Assembly (NCBI RefSeq): GCF_042684585.1
Contig: NZ_JBHULS010000002.1
Coordinates: forward strand, 186,001-250,000
From: Algorimicrobium sediminis
GTDB lineage: Bacteria; Bacteroidota; Bacteroidia; Flavobacteriales; Flavobacteriaceae
Length of the DNA stretch: 64,000 nt
Direction of reading: 5' to 3'
Shown: piece after piece, positions 17,158-26,605 of the stretch
Numbering within the stretch: the stretch's first letter is position 1
How the letters are laid out: each line of letters opens with the position of its first letter
Notes under the pieces: generated by a model
Databases searched by the model: none
The model's input: only the letters and a program-made list of their open reading frames with translations
Told to the model about the DNA's origin: nothing
Program-made: the position numbers and the translations under genes

Positions 17158-20100
17158 ATGAGATACTGGTTTTACTTTTTTGCGTGTTTATTTAGCTTTT
17201 GTGCCTTTGCGCAACAGCCAGATTCCAACTACAAAACAAAAAAGATTGCCTTTAATAATGTTATTGTTATTGACTCGGTAAGCATAAATTCTAGTTTTTT
17301 TTCTTTAAAAACATCCGACACCACTTTTATAGATAGTTCCGTTTACGAGGTAGATTTTGCTAAAGCTGTTGTAACATTTAAAAAGCCCATTGAAACCGAT
17401 TCACTTATTGTGTCTTATTTGTCTTATCCTGAATTTTTAACTAAAACTTACAAACAACTGGATGAAGGCATCATTTTAGCGAATACCAACAACCAACAGC
17501 GCTTGTATAAATTGTCGCAACCAAGCGAAAAAACCACTTTTAAACCCTTTGATGGCCTTAACACCACAGGTAGTATTTCGCGTGGTGTAGTTATTGGAAA
17601 CAACCAAAATTCGGTTTTAAACAGCGAACTGGATTTACAAATTACCGGTAAATTAAGCGACAAGGTATCGCTTAGAGCCTCTATTCAAGATGCTAATGTA
17701 CCACTGCAAGAGGCAGGTTATTCGCAGCGATTAGATGAATTTGATCAGGTTTTTATAGAACTTTTTAGCGATAATTGGAAAATAAGAGCAGGCGATGTAG
17801 ACTTGGAAAACAAAGATTCCTATTTTGGAAATTTCACAAAACGCGTTCAAGGTTTGTCTGTAAACGCCACCTTAAACCACCCAAAATCTAGCACCAACCT
17901 ATTTGCTGCTGGAGCCTTGGTACGTGGCCAGTTTACCACCAGCCAGTTTACAGCCCAAGAAGGCAATCAAGGTCCCTACAAATTAAAAGGCCCCAACCAA
18001 GAGCTATACGTTTTAATTGTATCGGGTAGCGAAACTGTTTATGTAAACGGCGTTCCTTTGGAGCGCGGCGAAAATAAAGATTATGTGATTAATTATAACG
18101 CTGGCGAAATTGTTTTTAATCCAACATTTCCTATTACGTCGGAAATGCGCATTACAGTAGACTATCAGTACAGTGAGCGCAATTATTCCAGATTAGTCGT
18201 TTTTGGAGGAAGCCGCTATAATAGTGAAGCTTTAAAACTAGGAGTTTCTGTTTATAGCGAAGCAGATTCTAAAAACAGCCCTTTACAACAAAATTTAAGC
18301 CCCGAGCAGGTAGAAATTCTTGCCAATGCCGGAGACGATAAAAGCTTAATGGTAGCGCCTTCTGCAAAACCAGAAGCATTCAATGAAAATAGAATTTTGT
18401 ATAAAAAAGAGCAAATAAATGGTGTGGAAGCATTTGTGTTTTCAAACAATCCTAACGACCAACTTTATAGCGTTACATTTACCCGCGTTGGCGCCAATTT
18501 AGGCAACTACATTATTGACAACGAGGTTAATGGCGAGCAAATAAACGCCATTTCTACCATTTATAAGTATGTTGCTCCTATTGCGGGGCAACCCCAAGGT
18601 AATTTTGAGCCTATAATTCAACTAATAGCGCCTACTAAATTACAAATGGCTATTGTAAATGGTGCCTATACGCCTTCAGAAAAAACAACCGTGGGTTTTG
18701 AATTGGCTGCCAGTAAAAACGACCTCAACTTATTCTCTGATATCGATAACGCCAATAACGATGGTTTTGCCGGAAAACTTTCTGTGGAACAAGTCCTAAT
18801 TAAAAAAGATAGCAGTTGGCAATTTACCGCTATGGTAGACACGGATTATATTCAAGAAAACTTTCGGTCCGTGCAACGTATTTACGATGCCGAATTTAAT
18901 AGAGACTGGAATTTAGTTCAACCAGAAGCTAACCAAAGTACCCCAGAGCCGGGAAATCAGCTGTTTTTAAAATCAGGCATACAAAGCTTTCATGCCAAAA
19001 AGGGTTTGATAAGCTACCAATTTGAACATCTTAATTACACAGATAATTTTAATGGCAACAGACATATTACATTTGCCAATTTACGCTTAAATAACTGGCA
19101 AATAGTGTCCAACTCCAGTTACTTGCAAGCACATTCTACCCGTGCACGTTCCAGTTTTTTACGCAGTTATAACAAAATAACATACAGTTTTAAGAAGGCC
19201 TGGATCGGTACACGCTTGGCTTTTGAAGCTAATAAGCAGACCAATACTAACACGCAAGAACTTACAGCTTTAAGTCAGCGATACAAATCTTTCGAACTAT
19301 TTTCTGGTATTGGCGACAGCACCAAAGTGTTTGCTGAAATAGGTTACAAATACCGCGTAAATGACAGTGTTAGAAATGATAGATTGCAAAAAGTAAACAC
19401 GTCTAATACGTTTTATATAGACTCCCGAATTATCCAAAACACAAACACCAATTTATCTATTTACGCTAATTACAGGACTTTAAAAGACGCAGAAAAGGAC
19501 AAAGCCTCTGAAAATTCGCTTAACTCGCGCCTTTCGTTTAACCAACGCTTTTTTAAACAACTACTGCTATGGAATACAGTTTTCGAAACTAATTCTGGCA
19601 CGCTTCCGCAGCAAGAATTTACCTACATAGAAGTAGAGGCTGGCCAAGGTATTTACACCTGGATAGACTATAATAACAACGGCATTCAGGAACTGGAAGA
19701 GTTCGAAATTTCGCAATTTCAAGATCAAGCAAACTTTATTAGGGTATTGCTTCCCAATCAAATTTTTATAAAAACACACCAAAATCGTTTAAGTCAGTTA
19801 CTAACCATTAATCCGCAGCAATGGACTAACAGCACAAGTACCTTCAAAAAAATTCTATCTCGTTTTCACAACCAAACATCGTATTTAGTAGACCGAAAAG
19901 AAAAACGCTCTGGCAACGATTTCAATTTAAATCCGTTTTCAGGTAAAGCGGCAGACCAATTGGCCCTACAACTAAATTTTAGAAATGTACTTTTTTTTAA
20001 TCGCGGTAAACAACATTACACCACATCGTATACTTATTTAAACAACAAAGCACAAAACACCTTATCCTTTGGTTTTATTGAAAACGATTTAGAAAGTCAC

Positions 20101-20610
20101 AAACTCCAATTTACCCATAAATTTGCAACAAGCTGGCTAGCCAATTTAGAGTCTGGTTTTAACAAAAATGTAAGTATTAGTGAAAATTATGCAAGCAAAA
20201 ATTTTAATATTGAAGCAACCAACCTAAATCCTAAAATTTCCTATTTATTAAACGACAATACCCGTTTTGATGTATTCTACCAGTATACGTCTAAAACCAA
20301 TACCATTCGCAATTTAGAAACCTTAAAACAACAAAAATACGGGGTTGCCTTTACATTTGCTAATTACCAAAAAGCAGCTATTAGTGGCGAATTTAATTAT
20401 TTCAATAATAATTTTTCAGGTAGCGCCAATACAGCTGTTGCCTACCAAATGATGGAAGGCTTACAGCCTGGAAAAAACTTTACTTGGAGCGTTTTAGCGC
20501 AAAAAAAACTAACCAGTTTTCTCGATTTAAATTTAAATTACTACGGCAGAAAAAGCGAAACAAGCCAAGTAATACACACCGGAAATGTACAGCTAAAAGC
20601 TTATTTTTAA
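17158..20610 (+). CDS. Large predicted outer-membrane beta-barrel protein of unknown function
   Basis: 1150 residues with a signal peptide ending at CAFAQ (about 19). I recognise no named family. The first 330 residues hold beta-rich periplasmic-type segments: GLNTTGSISRGVVIGNNQN, a DLQITGKLSDKVSLRASI strand, and the turn ERGENKDYVINYNAGEIVF, which resembles turns in the giant T9SS translocon SprA. The remainder to residue 1150 is a long run of alternating polar and aromatic strands ending in a hydrophobic terminal strand (VQLKAYF), typical of a large barrel. There is no plug/TonB-box pattern of a TonB receptor and no T9SS sorting domain. It stands alone between xth (divergent) and the metal operon. 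A transport or assembly pore is possible, but the function is unknown. Confidence 0.7.
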   Translation: MRYWFYFFACLFSFCAFAQQPDSNYKTKKIAFNNVIVIDSVSINSSFFSLKTSDTTFIDSSVYEVDFAKAVVTFKKPIETDSLIVSYLSYPEFLTKTYKQLDEGIILANTNNQQRLYKLSQPSEKTTFKPFDGLNTTGSISRGVVIGNNQNSVLNSELDLQITGKLSDKVSLRASIQDANVPLQEAGYSQRLDEFDQVFIELFSDNWKIRAGDVDLENKDSYFGNFTKRVQGLSVNATLNHPKSSTNLFAAGALVRGQFTTSQFTAQEGNQGPYKLKGPNQELYVLIVSGSETVYVNGVPLERGENKDYVINYNAGEIVFNPTFPITSEMRITVDYQYSERNYSRLVVFGGSRYNSEALKLGVSVYSEADSKNSPLQQNLSPEQVEILANAGDDKSLMVAPSAKPEAFNENRILYKKEQINGVEAFVFSNNPNDQLYSVTFTRVGANLGNYIIDNEVNGEQINAISTIYKYVAPIAGQPQGNFEPIIQLIAPTKLQMAIVNGAYTPSEKTTVGFELAASKNDLNLFSDIDNANNDGFAGKLSVEQVLIKKDSSWQFTAMVDTDYIQENFRSVQRIYDAEFNRDWNLVQPEANQSTPEPGNQLFLKSGIQSFHAKKGLISYQFEHLNYTDNFNGNRHITFANLRLNNWQIVSNSSYLQAHSTRARSSFLRSYNKITYSFKKAWIGTRLAFEANKQTNTNTQELTALSQRYKSFELFSGIGDSTKVFAEIGYKYRVNDSVRNDRLQKVNTSNTFYIDSRIIQNTNTNLSIYANYRTLKDAEKDKASENSLNSRLSFNQRFFKQLLLWNTVFETNSGTLPQQEFTYIEVEAGQGIYTWIDYNNNGIQELEEFEISQFQDQANFIRVLLPNQIFIKTHQNRLSQLLTINPQQWTNSTSTFKKILSRFHNQTSYLVDRKEKRSGNDFNLNPFSGKAADQLALQLNFRNVLFFNRGKQHYTTSYTYLNNKAQNTLSFGFIENDLESHKLQFTHKFATSWLANLESGFNKNVSISENYASKNFNIEATNLNPKISYLLNDNTRFDVFYQYTSKTNTIRNLETLKQQKYGVAFTFANYQKAAISGEFNYFNNNFSGSANTAVAYQMMEGLQPGKNFTWSVLAQKKLTSFLDLNLNYYGRKSETSQVIHTGNVQLKAYF

Positions 20611-20650
20611 GTCTTGTAACCTTTGTTACTGTAATAGTCAAAAAAAATAG

Positions 20651-20658
20651 TACATTTG
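20651..20658 (+). promoter_or_regulatory. Candidate -7 element of the metal efflux operon
   Basis: TACATTTG is a full TAnnTTTG match and ends 6 nt before the ATG at 20665, so transcription would start at or next to the start codon (leaderless or nearly so). The nearest TTTG (20622-20625) lies 25 nt upstream, slightly long. Confidence 0.5.
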
Positions 20659-20664
20659 TTAGAG

Positions 20665-21054
20665 ATGCAAAAAACAGTAGCCATATTATTTTCAGTTTTA
20701 ATACTGTTTCAAAGTCTTCACATTAGCGAAGACAATTTTGCGCGTCTGGGTGTTTTATTAGAACATGCCGCTTACCATCAAGAACAGTATGGCGATACAT
20801 TTTTCGAGTTTTTAATTGAACATTATGCCGATACCAACGTGCATCCGCCAAGCCAACATGAAGAACACGAACAGTTACCTTTTAAAGACCACCAACATAC
20901 TTGCACGCATAGCAGCGTAGCTTTTGCGCTTACAACGCAACATATTATGTTAACACCGCAGGTATTAATTGAGACACCAGTAAACTTTTACTACACAGAC
21001 TCTGTTTCCCTATTTGAAAAACCAGCTGTTTTTCAACCTCCCAAAGTAGCCTAA
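20665..21054 (+). CDS. Small His-rich exported protein of the metal efflux operon
   Basis: 129 residues from the ATG at 20665. A TTG nine bases earlier is in frame but overlaps the -7 box, so ATG is preferred. The N-terminus MQKTVAILFSVLILFQSLHI is a signal sequence or membrane anchor. The middle has a His/Glu-rich stretch (SQHEEHEQLP, DHQHTCTH) with at least seven His and one Cys, fit for binding divalent metal. No catalytic motif is visible. It is the first gene before CzcA, CzcB and a P1B ATPase. By position and composition it may be a periplasmic metal buffer or sensor; I believe similar small proteins precede czcA in other flavobacteria. The function is inferred. Confidence 0.75.
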   Translation: MQKTVAILFSVLILFQSLHISEDNFARLGVLLEHAAYHQEQYGDTFFEFLIEHYADTNVHPPSQHEEHEQLPFKDHQHTCTHSSVAFALTTQHIMLTPQVLIETPVNFYYTDSVSLFEKPAVFQPPKVA

Positions 21055-21128
21055 TTCCGTTTTATCTCTTTTTTTATTACTGGCTTTTCATACACATGCA
21101 AAGCTAGCAACCTTATTTAAAATGAATT

Positions 21129-24100
21129 ATGTTACAAAACATTATAAAATTCAGCTTACAAAATAAGCTGATTATCCTGTTGGGAGCGCTTGCCATTGTA
21201 GGTTTTGGCATTGTTTCGCTTACCCAAATTTCTATTGGTGCCGTTCCAGATATTACCAATAACCAAGTACAGGTTATTACCACATCGCGCAATTTAGCCA
21301 CGCAAGATGTAGAGCAATTTATTACCTATCCTGTAGAGCTAGAAATGGCTAATTTACCGGGTGTTCAAGAAATTAGATCGGTTTCAAAATTCGGACTTTC
21401 AGTAGTTACCATCGTTTTTGATGATGCGTTAGGCACCTATTTACCAAGGCAACTTATTGCTGAAAAAATTAAATCGGCTTCCGAAAAAATACCCGAAGGT
21501 TTCGGCACACCAGAAATGGGTCCCATAACCACGGGTTTAGGCGAAATATACCAATATATTCTGGATGTTAAACCTGAATATAAAAACCAATACACCATTA
21601 CAGATTTACGTACCATTCAAGACTGGGTGGTTAAACGGCAATTATCTGGAATCCCCGGTGTTGTTGAAGTAAATACATGGGGCGGATTTTTAAAGCAATA
21701 TGAAGTGGCTATTAATCCGAAAAAATTAACCGCCATGAACATGCCTATTTCAGCAATTTACGAGGCTCTAGAAAAAAATAATAGTGTAGCTGGCGGTGGG
21801 TATATTGAAAAAACAAATAAAGCCTATTTTATTCGTGGTGAAGGTTTAATAACCAACCTAGAGGATATCGAGAACATTGTTGTAAAAAACGATGGCGCAC
21901 CCGTTTACATAAAAGATGTCGCACAAGTAGGTTTTGGCCATGCCACCCGGTTTGGTGCTATTACCGGAAATGGTGAAGGCGAAAAAGTACTTGGCCAAAT
22001 AATGATGCTAAAAGGCGGTAATTCCAAAAAAATTATCGATGCCGTAAAAGCGCGCGTAGCCAACATTCAAAAAACACTACCAGAAGGGGTTTATATTAAT
22101 GGCTTTCTAGAACGAAGCGAATTGATAGATAAAACCACTTTTACCGTTGCCGAAAACTTAATTCTAGGCTCACTCATTGTTATTTTTGTAGTCGTTTTAT
22201 TACTCGGAAATTGGCGTTCGGGACTAGTGGTTGCATCGGTTATTCCATTAAGCTTACTTTTTGCTATTTCACTTATGAATATTTTTGGCGTAGATGCTAA
22301 TTTAATGAGTTTAGGCGCCATCGATTTTGGCATTATTATAGACGGCGCCGTGATTATAGTAGAATTTATTGCTTTCCAAATCACAGCCCAAAGTGCCAAA
22401 CTAAAAACCGTTTCCAAAGCAGCAATAGATAGTATTACCCTAAAAAGCGCCTCTAAAATGATGAATTCCGCCATTTTTGGACAGCTTATTATCCTTATCG
22501 TATTTATTCCAATTTTATCATTAAGCGGTATTGAAGGTAAAATGTTTAAACCCATGGCCATGACGTTTAGTTTTGCTTTAATTGGTGCCATGATTTTATG
22601 CGTAACCTATGTACCTGTAGCCTCTTCATTATTTTTAAAACCAACCAGTCCATCGCCAAAAAACATATCTGTAAAACTTATGAGCTGGTTAACAGCCGCC
22701 TACCAACCTGTTATAAACTGGGCCTTACATAGCAAACGCCTTGTTATAGGCACTGCTGTGCTGCTTTTACTAATTAGTGGTTTTATATTTAGTAGAATGG
22801 GTGGCGAATTTGTACCGACTTTAGATGAAGGCGATTTTGTAATTCAACCGGTTTTAAAAACAGGAACCTCCCTGAGTAAAACTATTGAAATTACCACAAA
22901 AATTGAACGTATATTACTAGATAATTTCCCTGAAGTAGCCCAAGTGGTAAGTCGGATAGGTGCTGCCGAAGTTCCTACCGATCCCATGTCTATGGAAGAA
23001 AGTGACGTTATTATTAAACTAAACCCCATAAAAACATGGGTGTCTGCTTCTAATAAAGATGAACTTGCCGAAAAATTTAAAGAAGCACTAGCGGTTATTC
23101 CAAATATGGAAATTGAATTTACACAGCCTATTGAAATGCGTTTTAACGAACTCATTACCGGTGTGCGTGCTGATGTGGCTATTAAAATTTTTGGCGACGA
23201 TTTAGCAGTACTCGCCACTACCGCCGATGCCATAAAAACAGCTATTAACGATGTAGAAGGCGCATCGGATATTATTGTTGAAAAAGTAGAAGGCCTACCA
23301 CAAATGAGCGTTAATTACAACCGATCTAAAATTGCCCGGTATGGATTACATATAGCCGACTTAAACAAAATAGTGTCTATGGGGTTTGCGGGCGATGTAG
23401 TTGGACAAATTTTTGAAGGTGAAAAACGTTTCGATTTAGCCATTAGATTAGATGAACAGCACAGACAAAATATTAGCGACCTACAAAATCTGTACGTAGA
23501 TTTGCCCTCTGGTGGAAAAATTCCATTGCATGAAGTAGCTACAATTTCCTATACCACAGGACCGGCACAAATATCTAGAGACGATACCAAACGCCGTATT
23601 GTTATTGGTGTTAATGTTAGAAACAGAGACCTGCAATCTGTGGTTACCGATATCCAAACACGCATTACAAACCAAGTACCACTGCCGGTTGGGTACACCA
23701 TAACCTACGGTGGCCAATTTGAAAATTTACAAAGTGCCAAAGATCGCTTGCTAGTAGCGGTTCCCGTGGCCTTAATTTTAATATTCGTCCTACTCTACTT
23801 TGCCTTTAATTCTGTAACAGATGCGCTTATGGTGTATTCGGCCATACCGCTGGCAGCTGTTGGCGGAATTTTACTTTTATGGCTCCGCGATTTACCGTTT
23901 AGCATCTCTGCTGGCGTTGGTTTTATTGCGCTTTTTGGTATTGCTGTATTAAATGGTATTGTGCTTATTGAACATTTAAAAGACCTAAAAAACCAAGGAA
24001 TAACAGATATAGAAACCAGAATAAAACGCGGCACCACAGAACGTTTACGCCCGGTATTGCTTACCGCATCTGCAGCGGCGCTGGGGTTTTTACCCATGGC

Positions 24101-25433
24101 AGTTTCTACAAATGCTGGAGCCGAAGTACAACGCCCTTTAGCAACCGTTGTTATTGGCGGTTTGGTTACAGCCACTATTTTAACACTTGTGGTCCTACCC
24201 GTTTTATACGCTTGGATTGAAGAAAAAAGAACTATTAAAATGAAGAAAACACCCTTTATAACAGTTATTATTTTACTACTTTCTTGGTCTGGGTTTTCTC
24301 AACAACCGCCATTAAATGCCCAACAAGTATGGCAATTAGCACTCGCTAATAATGCGCAATTGAAAGCAGCTGGTTTACAGTTGGATGAAGTAGATGCTCG
24401 TATTGCTGGCGCATTCAGTTTTGATAAAACAACTATTTATTACACCTTCGACGAAAATAATCTGGCCATTAATAACGAACCTTTAAAGATTTTTGGTGTA
24501 TCGCAAGACTTTCAATTTCCCACACGCTATTTCGCAGAAAAACGTGTCAATAAAGCCGCGTATACCTTAAAAGATTCCGAAAACAACATCGAATTATTAA
24601 AGCTTAAGCGGTCAGTTTATGCAAGCTTTTACACCTTAAGTTACGCTAAAAATAAAGTAAAAACCTATCAGTATTTAGATAGCTTATATTCAAAATTTAC
24701 TGCACATGCCAAGCGTCGCTTTGAGTTGGGCGAAAGCAATTATCTGGAAATGATAACAGCTGTCTCAAAAAGCAAACAAATGGAAACGCGTTTTTTACAA
24801 GCACAACAAGCCGTGTTAATTGCAACCGAGCAACTAAAAAAACTAGTTCAAACCGATTCGCTACATACTTTAAATACACCTTTAGAAAAGCTAACGTTAA
24901 CGGCTTTAGTTCCTTCCGAAGAAAATCCAGGATTACGCTATTTTAAGGACTCTAAAAATTATTACAAAGCCTTACATAGTAAAGAAAAACAGGCCTTGTT
25001 GCCAGATATTTCTGCCGAGTATTTTGTAGGCAGTAATAGCACGCTCAATTCCAATATTCAAGGCTATCAAATTGGCTTAAAAATTCCCCTATTTTTCTCT
25101 GGCAATACCGCACGAATTAAAGCCTCCAAAATTGCCGAGGCCGCGGTAAGTATGCAAGAAGCAGATTATAAAACAAAATTAAAAGGCGAGTATCAACGGC
25201 TTCTCGCGCAATTGGAACAGCACCAAGCGGCTATAACATATTACGAAACCCAGGGGAAACAGCTCCAAGAAGCCATAATTAAAACAGCAAATAGATCGTT
25301 TCAAGAAGGCGAAATAGATTTCTTTCAATATATCCAAAGCGTGGAAACCGCAAAAGATATGGAAATGGACTATTTAACCCAGTTAAACAATTACAACCAA
25401 ACAATTATTACTTTAAATAATTTAACTTTATAA
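21129..25433 (+). CDS. czcA: CzcA-type heavy-metal RND efflux pump fused to a TolC/CzcC-type outer-membrane protein
   Basis: 1434 residues. Residues 1 to about 1035 are a complete HME-RND pump with twelve membrane helices. TM4 carries the proton-relay pattern Asp399, Asp405, Glu412 (AIDFGIIIDGAVIIVE), which is the CzcA form for divalent Zn/Co/Cd rather than the CusA form for Cu/Ag. At Met1038 (ATG at 24240) a perfect signal-peptide-like segment begins (MKKTPFITVIILLLSW, ending GFSQ), followed by about 375 residues of an outer-membrane efflux (TolC) protein rich in helical coils. Fused CzcA-TolC proteins are known in Bacteroidota. The inner signal peptide could let the TolC part cross the membrane and be cut free, or be started separately. 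Confidence 0.92.
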   Translation: MLQNIIKFSLQNKLIILLGALAIVGFGIVSLTQISIGAVPDITNNQVQVITTSRNLATQDVEQFITYPVELEMANLPGVQEIRSVSKFGLSVVTIVFDDALGTYLPRQLIAEKIKSASEKIPEGFGTPEMGPITTGLGEIYQYILDVKPEYKNQYTITDLRTIQDWVVKRQLSGIPGVVEVNTWGGFLKQYEVAINPKKLTAMNMPISAIYEALEKNNSVAGGGYIEKTNKAYFIRGEGLITNLEDIENIVVKNDGAPVYIKDVAQVGFGHATRFGAITGNGEGEKVLGQIMMLKGGNSKKIIDAVKARVANIQKTLPEGVYINGFLERSELIDKTTFTVAENLILGSLIVIFVVVLLLGNWRSGLVVASVIPLSLLFAISLMNIFGVDANLMSLGAIDFGIIIDGAVIIVEFIAFQITAQSAKLKTVSKAAIDSITLKSASKMMNSAIFGQLIILIVFIPILSLSGIEGKMFKPMAMTFSFALIGAMILCVTYVPVASSLFLKPTSPSPKNISVKLMSWLTAAYQPVINWALHSKRLVIGTAVLLLLISGFIFSRMGGEFVPTLDEGDFVIQPVLKTGTSLSKTIEITTKIERILLDNFPEVAQVVSRIGAAEVPTDPMSMEESDVIIKLNPIKTWVSASNKDELAEKFKEALAVIPNMEIEFTQPIEMRFNELITGVRADVAIKIFGDDLAVLATTADAIKTAINDVEGASDIIVEKVEGLPQMSVNYNRSKIARYGLHIADLNKIVSMGFAGDVVGQIFEGEKRFDLAIRLDEQHRQNISDLQNLYVDLPSGGKIPLHEVATISYTTGPAQISRDDTKRRIVIGVNVRNRDLQSVVTDIQTRITNQVPLPVGYTITYGGQFENLQSAKDRLLVAVPVALILIFVLLYFAFNSVTDALMVYSAIPLAAVGGILLLWLRDLPFSISAGVGFIALFGIAVLNGIVLIEHLKDLKNQGITDIETRIKRGTTERLRPVLLTASAAALGFLPMAVSTNAGAEVQRPLATVVIGGLVTATILTLVVLPVLYAWIEEKRTIKMKKTPFITVIILLLSWSGFSQQPPLNAQQVWQLALANNAQLKAAGLQLDEVDARIAGAFSFDKTTIYYTFDENNLAINNEPLKIFGVSQDFQFPTRYFAEKRVNKAAYTLKDSENNIELLKLKRSVYASFYTLSYAKNKVKTYQYLDSLYSKFTAHAKRRFELGESNYLEMITAVSKSKQMETRFLQAQQAVLIATEQLKKLVQTDSLHTLNTPLEKLTLTALVPSEENPGLRYFKDSKNYYKALHSKEKQALLPDISAEYFVGSNSTLNSNIQGYQIGLKIPLFFSGNTARIKASKIAEAAVSMQEADYKTKLKGEYQRLLAQLEQHQAAITYYETQGKQLQEAIIKTANRSFQEGEIDFFQYIQSVETAKDMEMDYLTQLNNYNQTIITLNNLTL

Positions 25434-25444
25434 CACGTAACAAA

Positions 25445-26593
25445 ATGAAATCACTATATATTTTAGCAGCTCTTTTACTTCTCTTTACAGCCTGCGGCCA
25501 GACCGAAAAGAGCACAACGGAACCAGCTGCAACGGTGCCTCACGAAGATGAAATTACTATTTCAACCGTTCAATTTGAAAACGAAGGAATGACCTTAGGT
25601 AACATTTCTGAACAGGTATTTAACGAGCGTGTTACTGTAAATGGCCTCATAGATGTTCCGCCACAACATAAAACACGTGTTAGCACATTTATGGGCGGCT
25701 ACATAACTAAAACCCCACTTTTGGTTGGCGACAAAGTTACCAAAGGCCAGCTTTTAGTAAGTTTAGAAAATACCGCCTATGTGGCGTTGCAACAAGAGTT
25801 CTTGGAGGTAGCAGAGCAATTAAGCTATTTAAAAAACGAATATACACGCCAAAAAACATTGTTTGACGAAAAGATAACTTCAGAAAAAAACTACCTAAAA
25901 GCAGAAAGCACTTACAAGAGTAATTTAGCACTTTACAATGGGCTTTATAAAAAATTAACCATGCTTGGTATTAATCCGAAAGCCATTTTAGCCGGAAACA
26001 TAACACCTACCATAAACATTTATGCACCTATGTCGGGTTTTGTATCCAATATACATGTAAGTGCTGGAGAATACGTTTCAGATAGCGATGTCATTATGGA
26101 GCTTGTAAACACAGCGGAAGTACATGTAGCACTTTCGGTTTTTGAAAAAGATATCATGGAAATCAAAAAAGGACAGAAAATAGTATTTAGTATTCCCGAA
26201 GCGTCTCAAAAAAAGTATGAAGCAGAAGTTCATGTGGTAGGCACCACCATTAACGAAACTACCAGACGGGTTCCAGTATTGGGTAAAATAACAAATTCGG
26301 AAACCAACTATATAATTGGTATGTTTGTAGAAGCTGAAATTTTCACCAATCAAATTAGCGCTATGGCACTGCCAAACGAAGCCATAATAGAAGCTAACAG
26401 CAGTCAGTACGTACTGGTTTTAAAAGCTCAAACACCTAACGGTTTCGAGTTTAAAAAAACCGCTGTAAAAACGGGTAAAAAAACAGAAGATTTTACCGAA
26501 ATACAAAACCCTGAAAACCTTATTAACCAGCAACTAATAATTACAGGAACCGCTATGCTTCTTAACGAAAGTGAAGGCGGCCATAGCCACTAA
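25445..26593 (+). CDS. czcB: RND periplasmic adaptor lipoprotein, CzcB/CusB family
   Basis: 382 residues. The lipobox LLFTAC gives Cys17 as the lipid anchor. After a polar linker come the membrane-fusion-protein parts: a beta-barrel/lipoyl half (VPPQHKTRVSTFMGGYI, LVGDKVTKGQLLVSLEN), a helical hairpin (about 120-170), the second lipoyl half (PTINIYAPMSGFVSNI) and C-terminal barrel domains. It bridges the pump in the inner membrane with the TolC-type channel. It starts 11 nt after the czcA stop, so it is in the same transcript. No His-rich metal-binding extension is present, so metal handling by this adaptor is less obvious than in CusB. Confidence 0.93.
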   Translation: MKSLYILAALLLLFTACGQTEKSTTEPAATVPHEDEITISTVQFENEGMTLGNISEQVFNERVTVNGLIDVPPQHKTRVSTFMGGYITKTPLLVGDKVTKGQLLVSLENTAYVALQQEFLEVAEQLSYLKNEYTRQKTLFDEKITSEKNYLKAESTYKSNLALYNGLYKKLTMLGINPKAILAGNITPTINIYAPMSGFVSNIHVSAGEYVSDSDVIMELVNTAEVHVALSVFEKDIMEIKKGQKIVFSIPEASQKKYEAEVHVVGTTINETTRRVPVLGKITNSETNYIIGMFVEAEIFTNQISAMALPNEAIIEANSSQYVLVLKAQTPNGFEFKKTAVKTGKKTEDFTEIQNPENLINQQLIITGTAMLLNESEGGHSH

Positions 26594-26605
26594 CTATATT
26601 ACAAT

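Noticed and set aside
20656..20664. TTG at 20656 as start of the His-rich metal gene
   Set aside because: It overlaps the TACATTTG promoter box; the ATG at 20665 gives a normal signal sequence.
21129..24240. Copper/silver CusA pump
   Set aside because: TM4 has the DFG-x3-DG-x5-E CzcA pattern (Asp399, Asp405, Glu412) and the partner ATPase is SPC-type, both indicating divalent ions.
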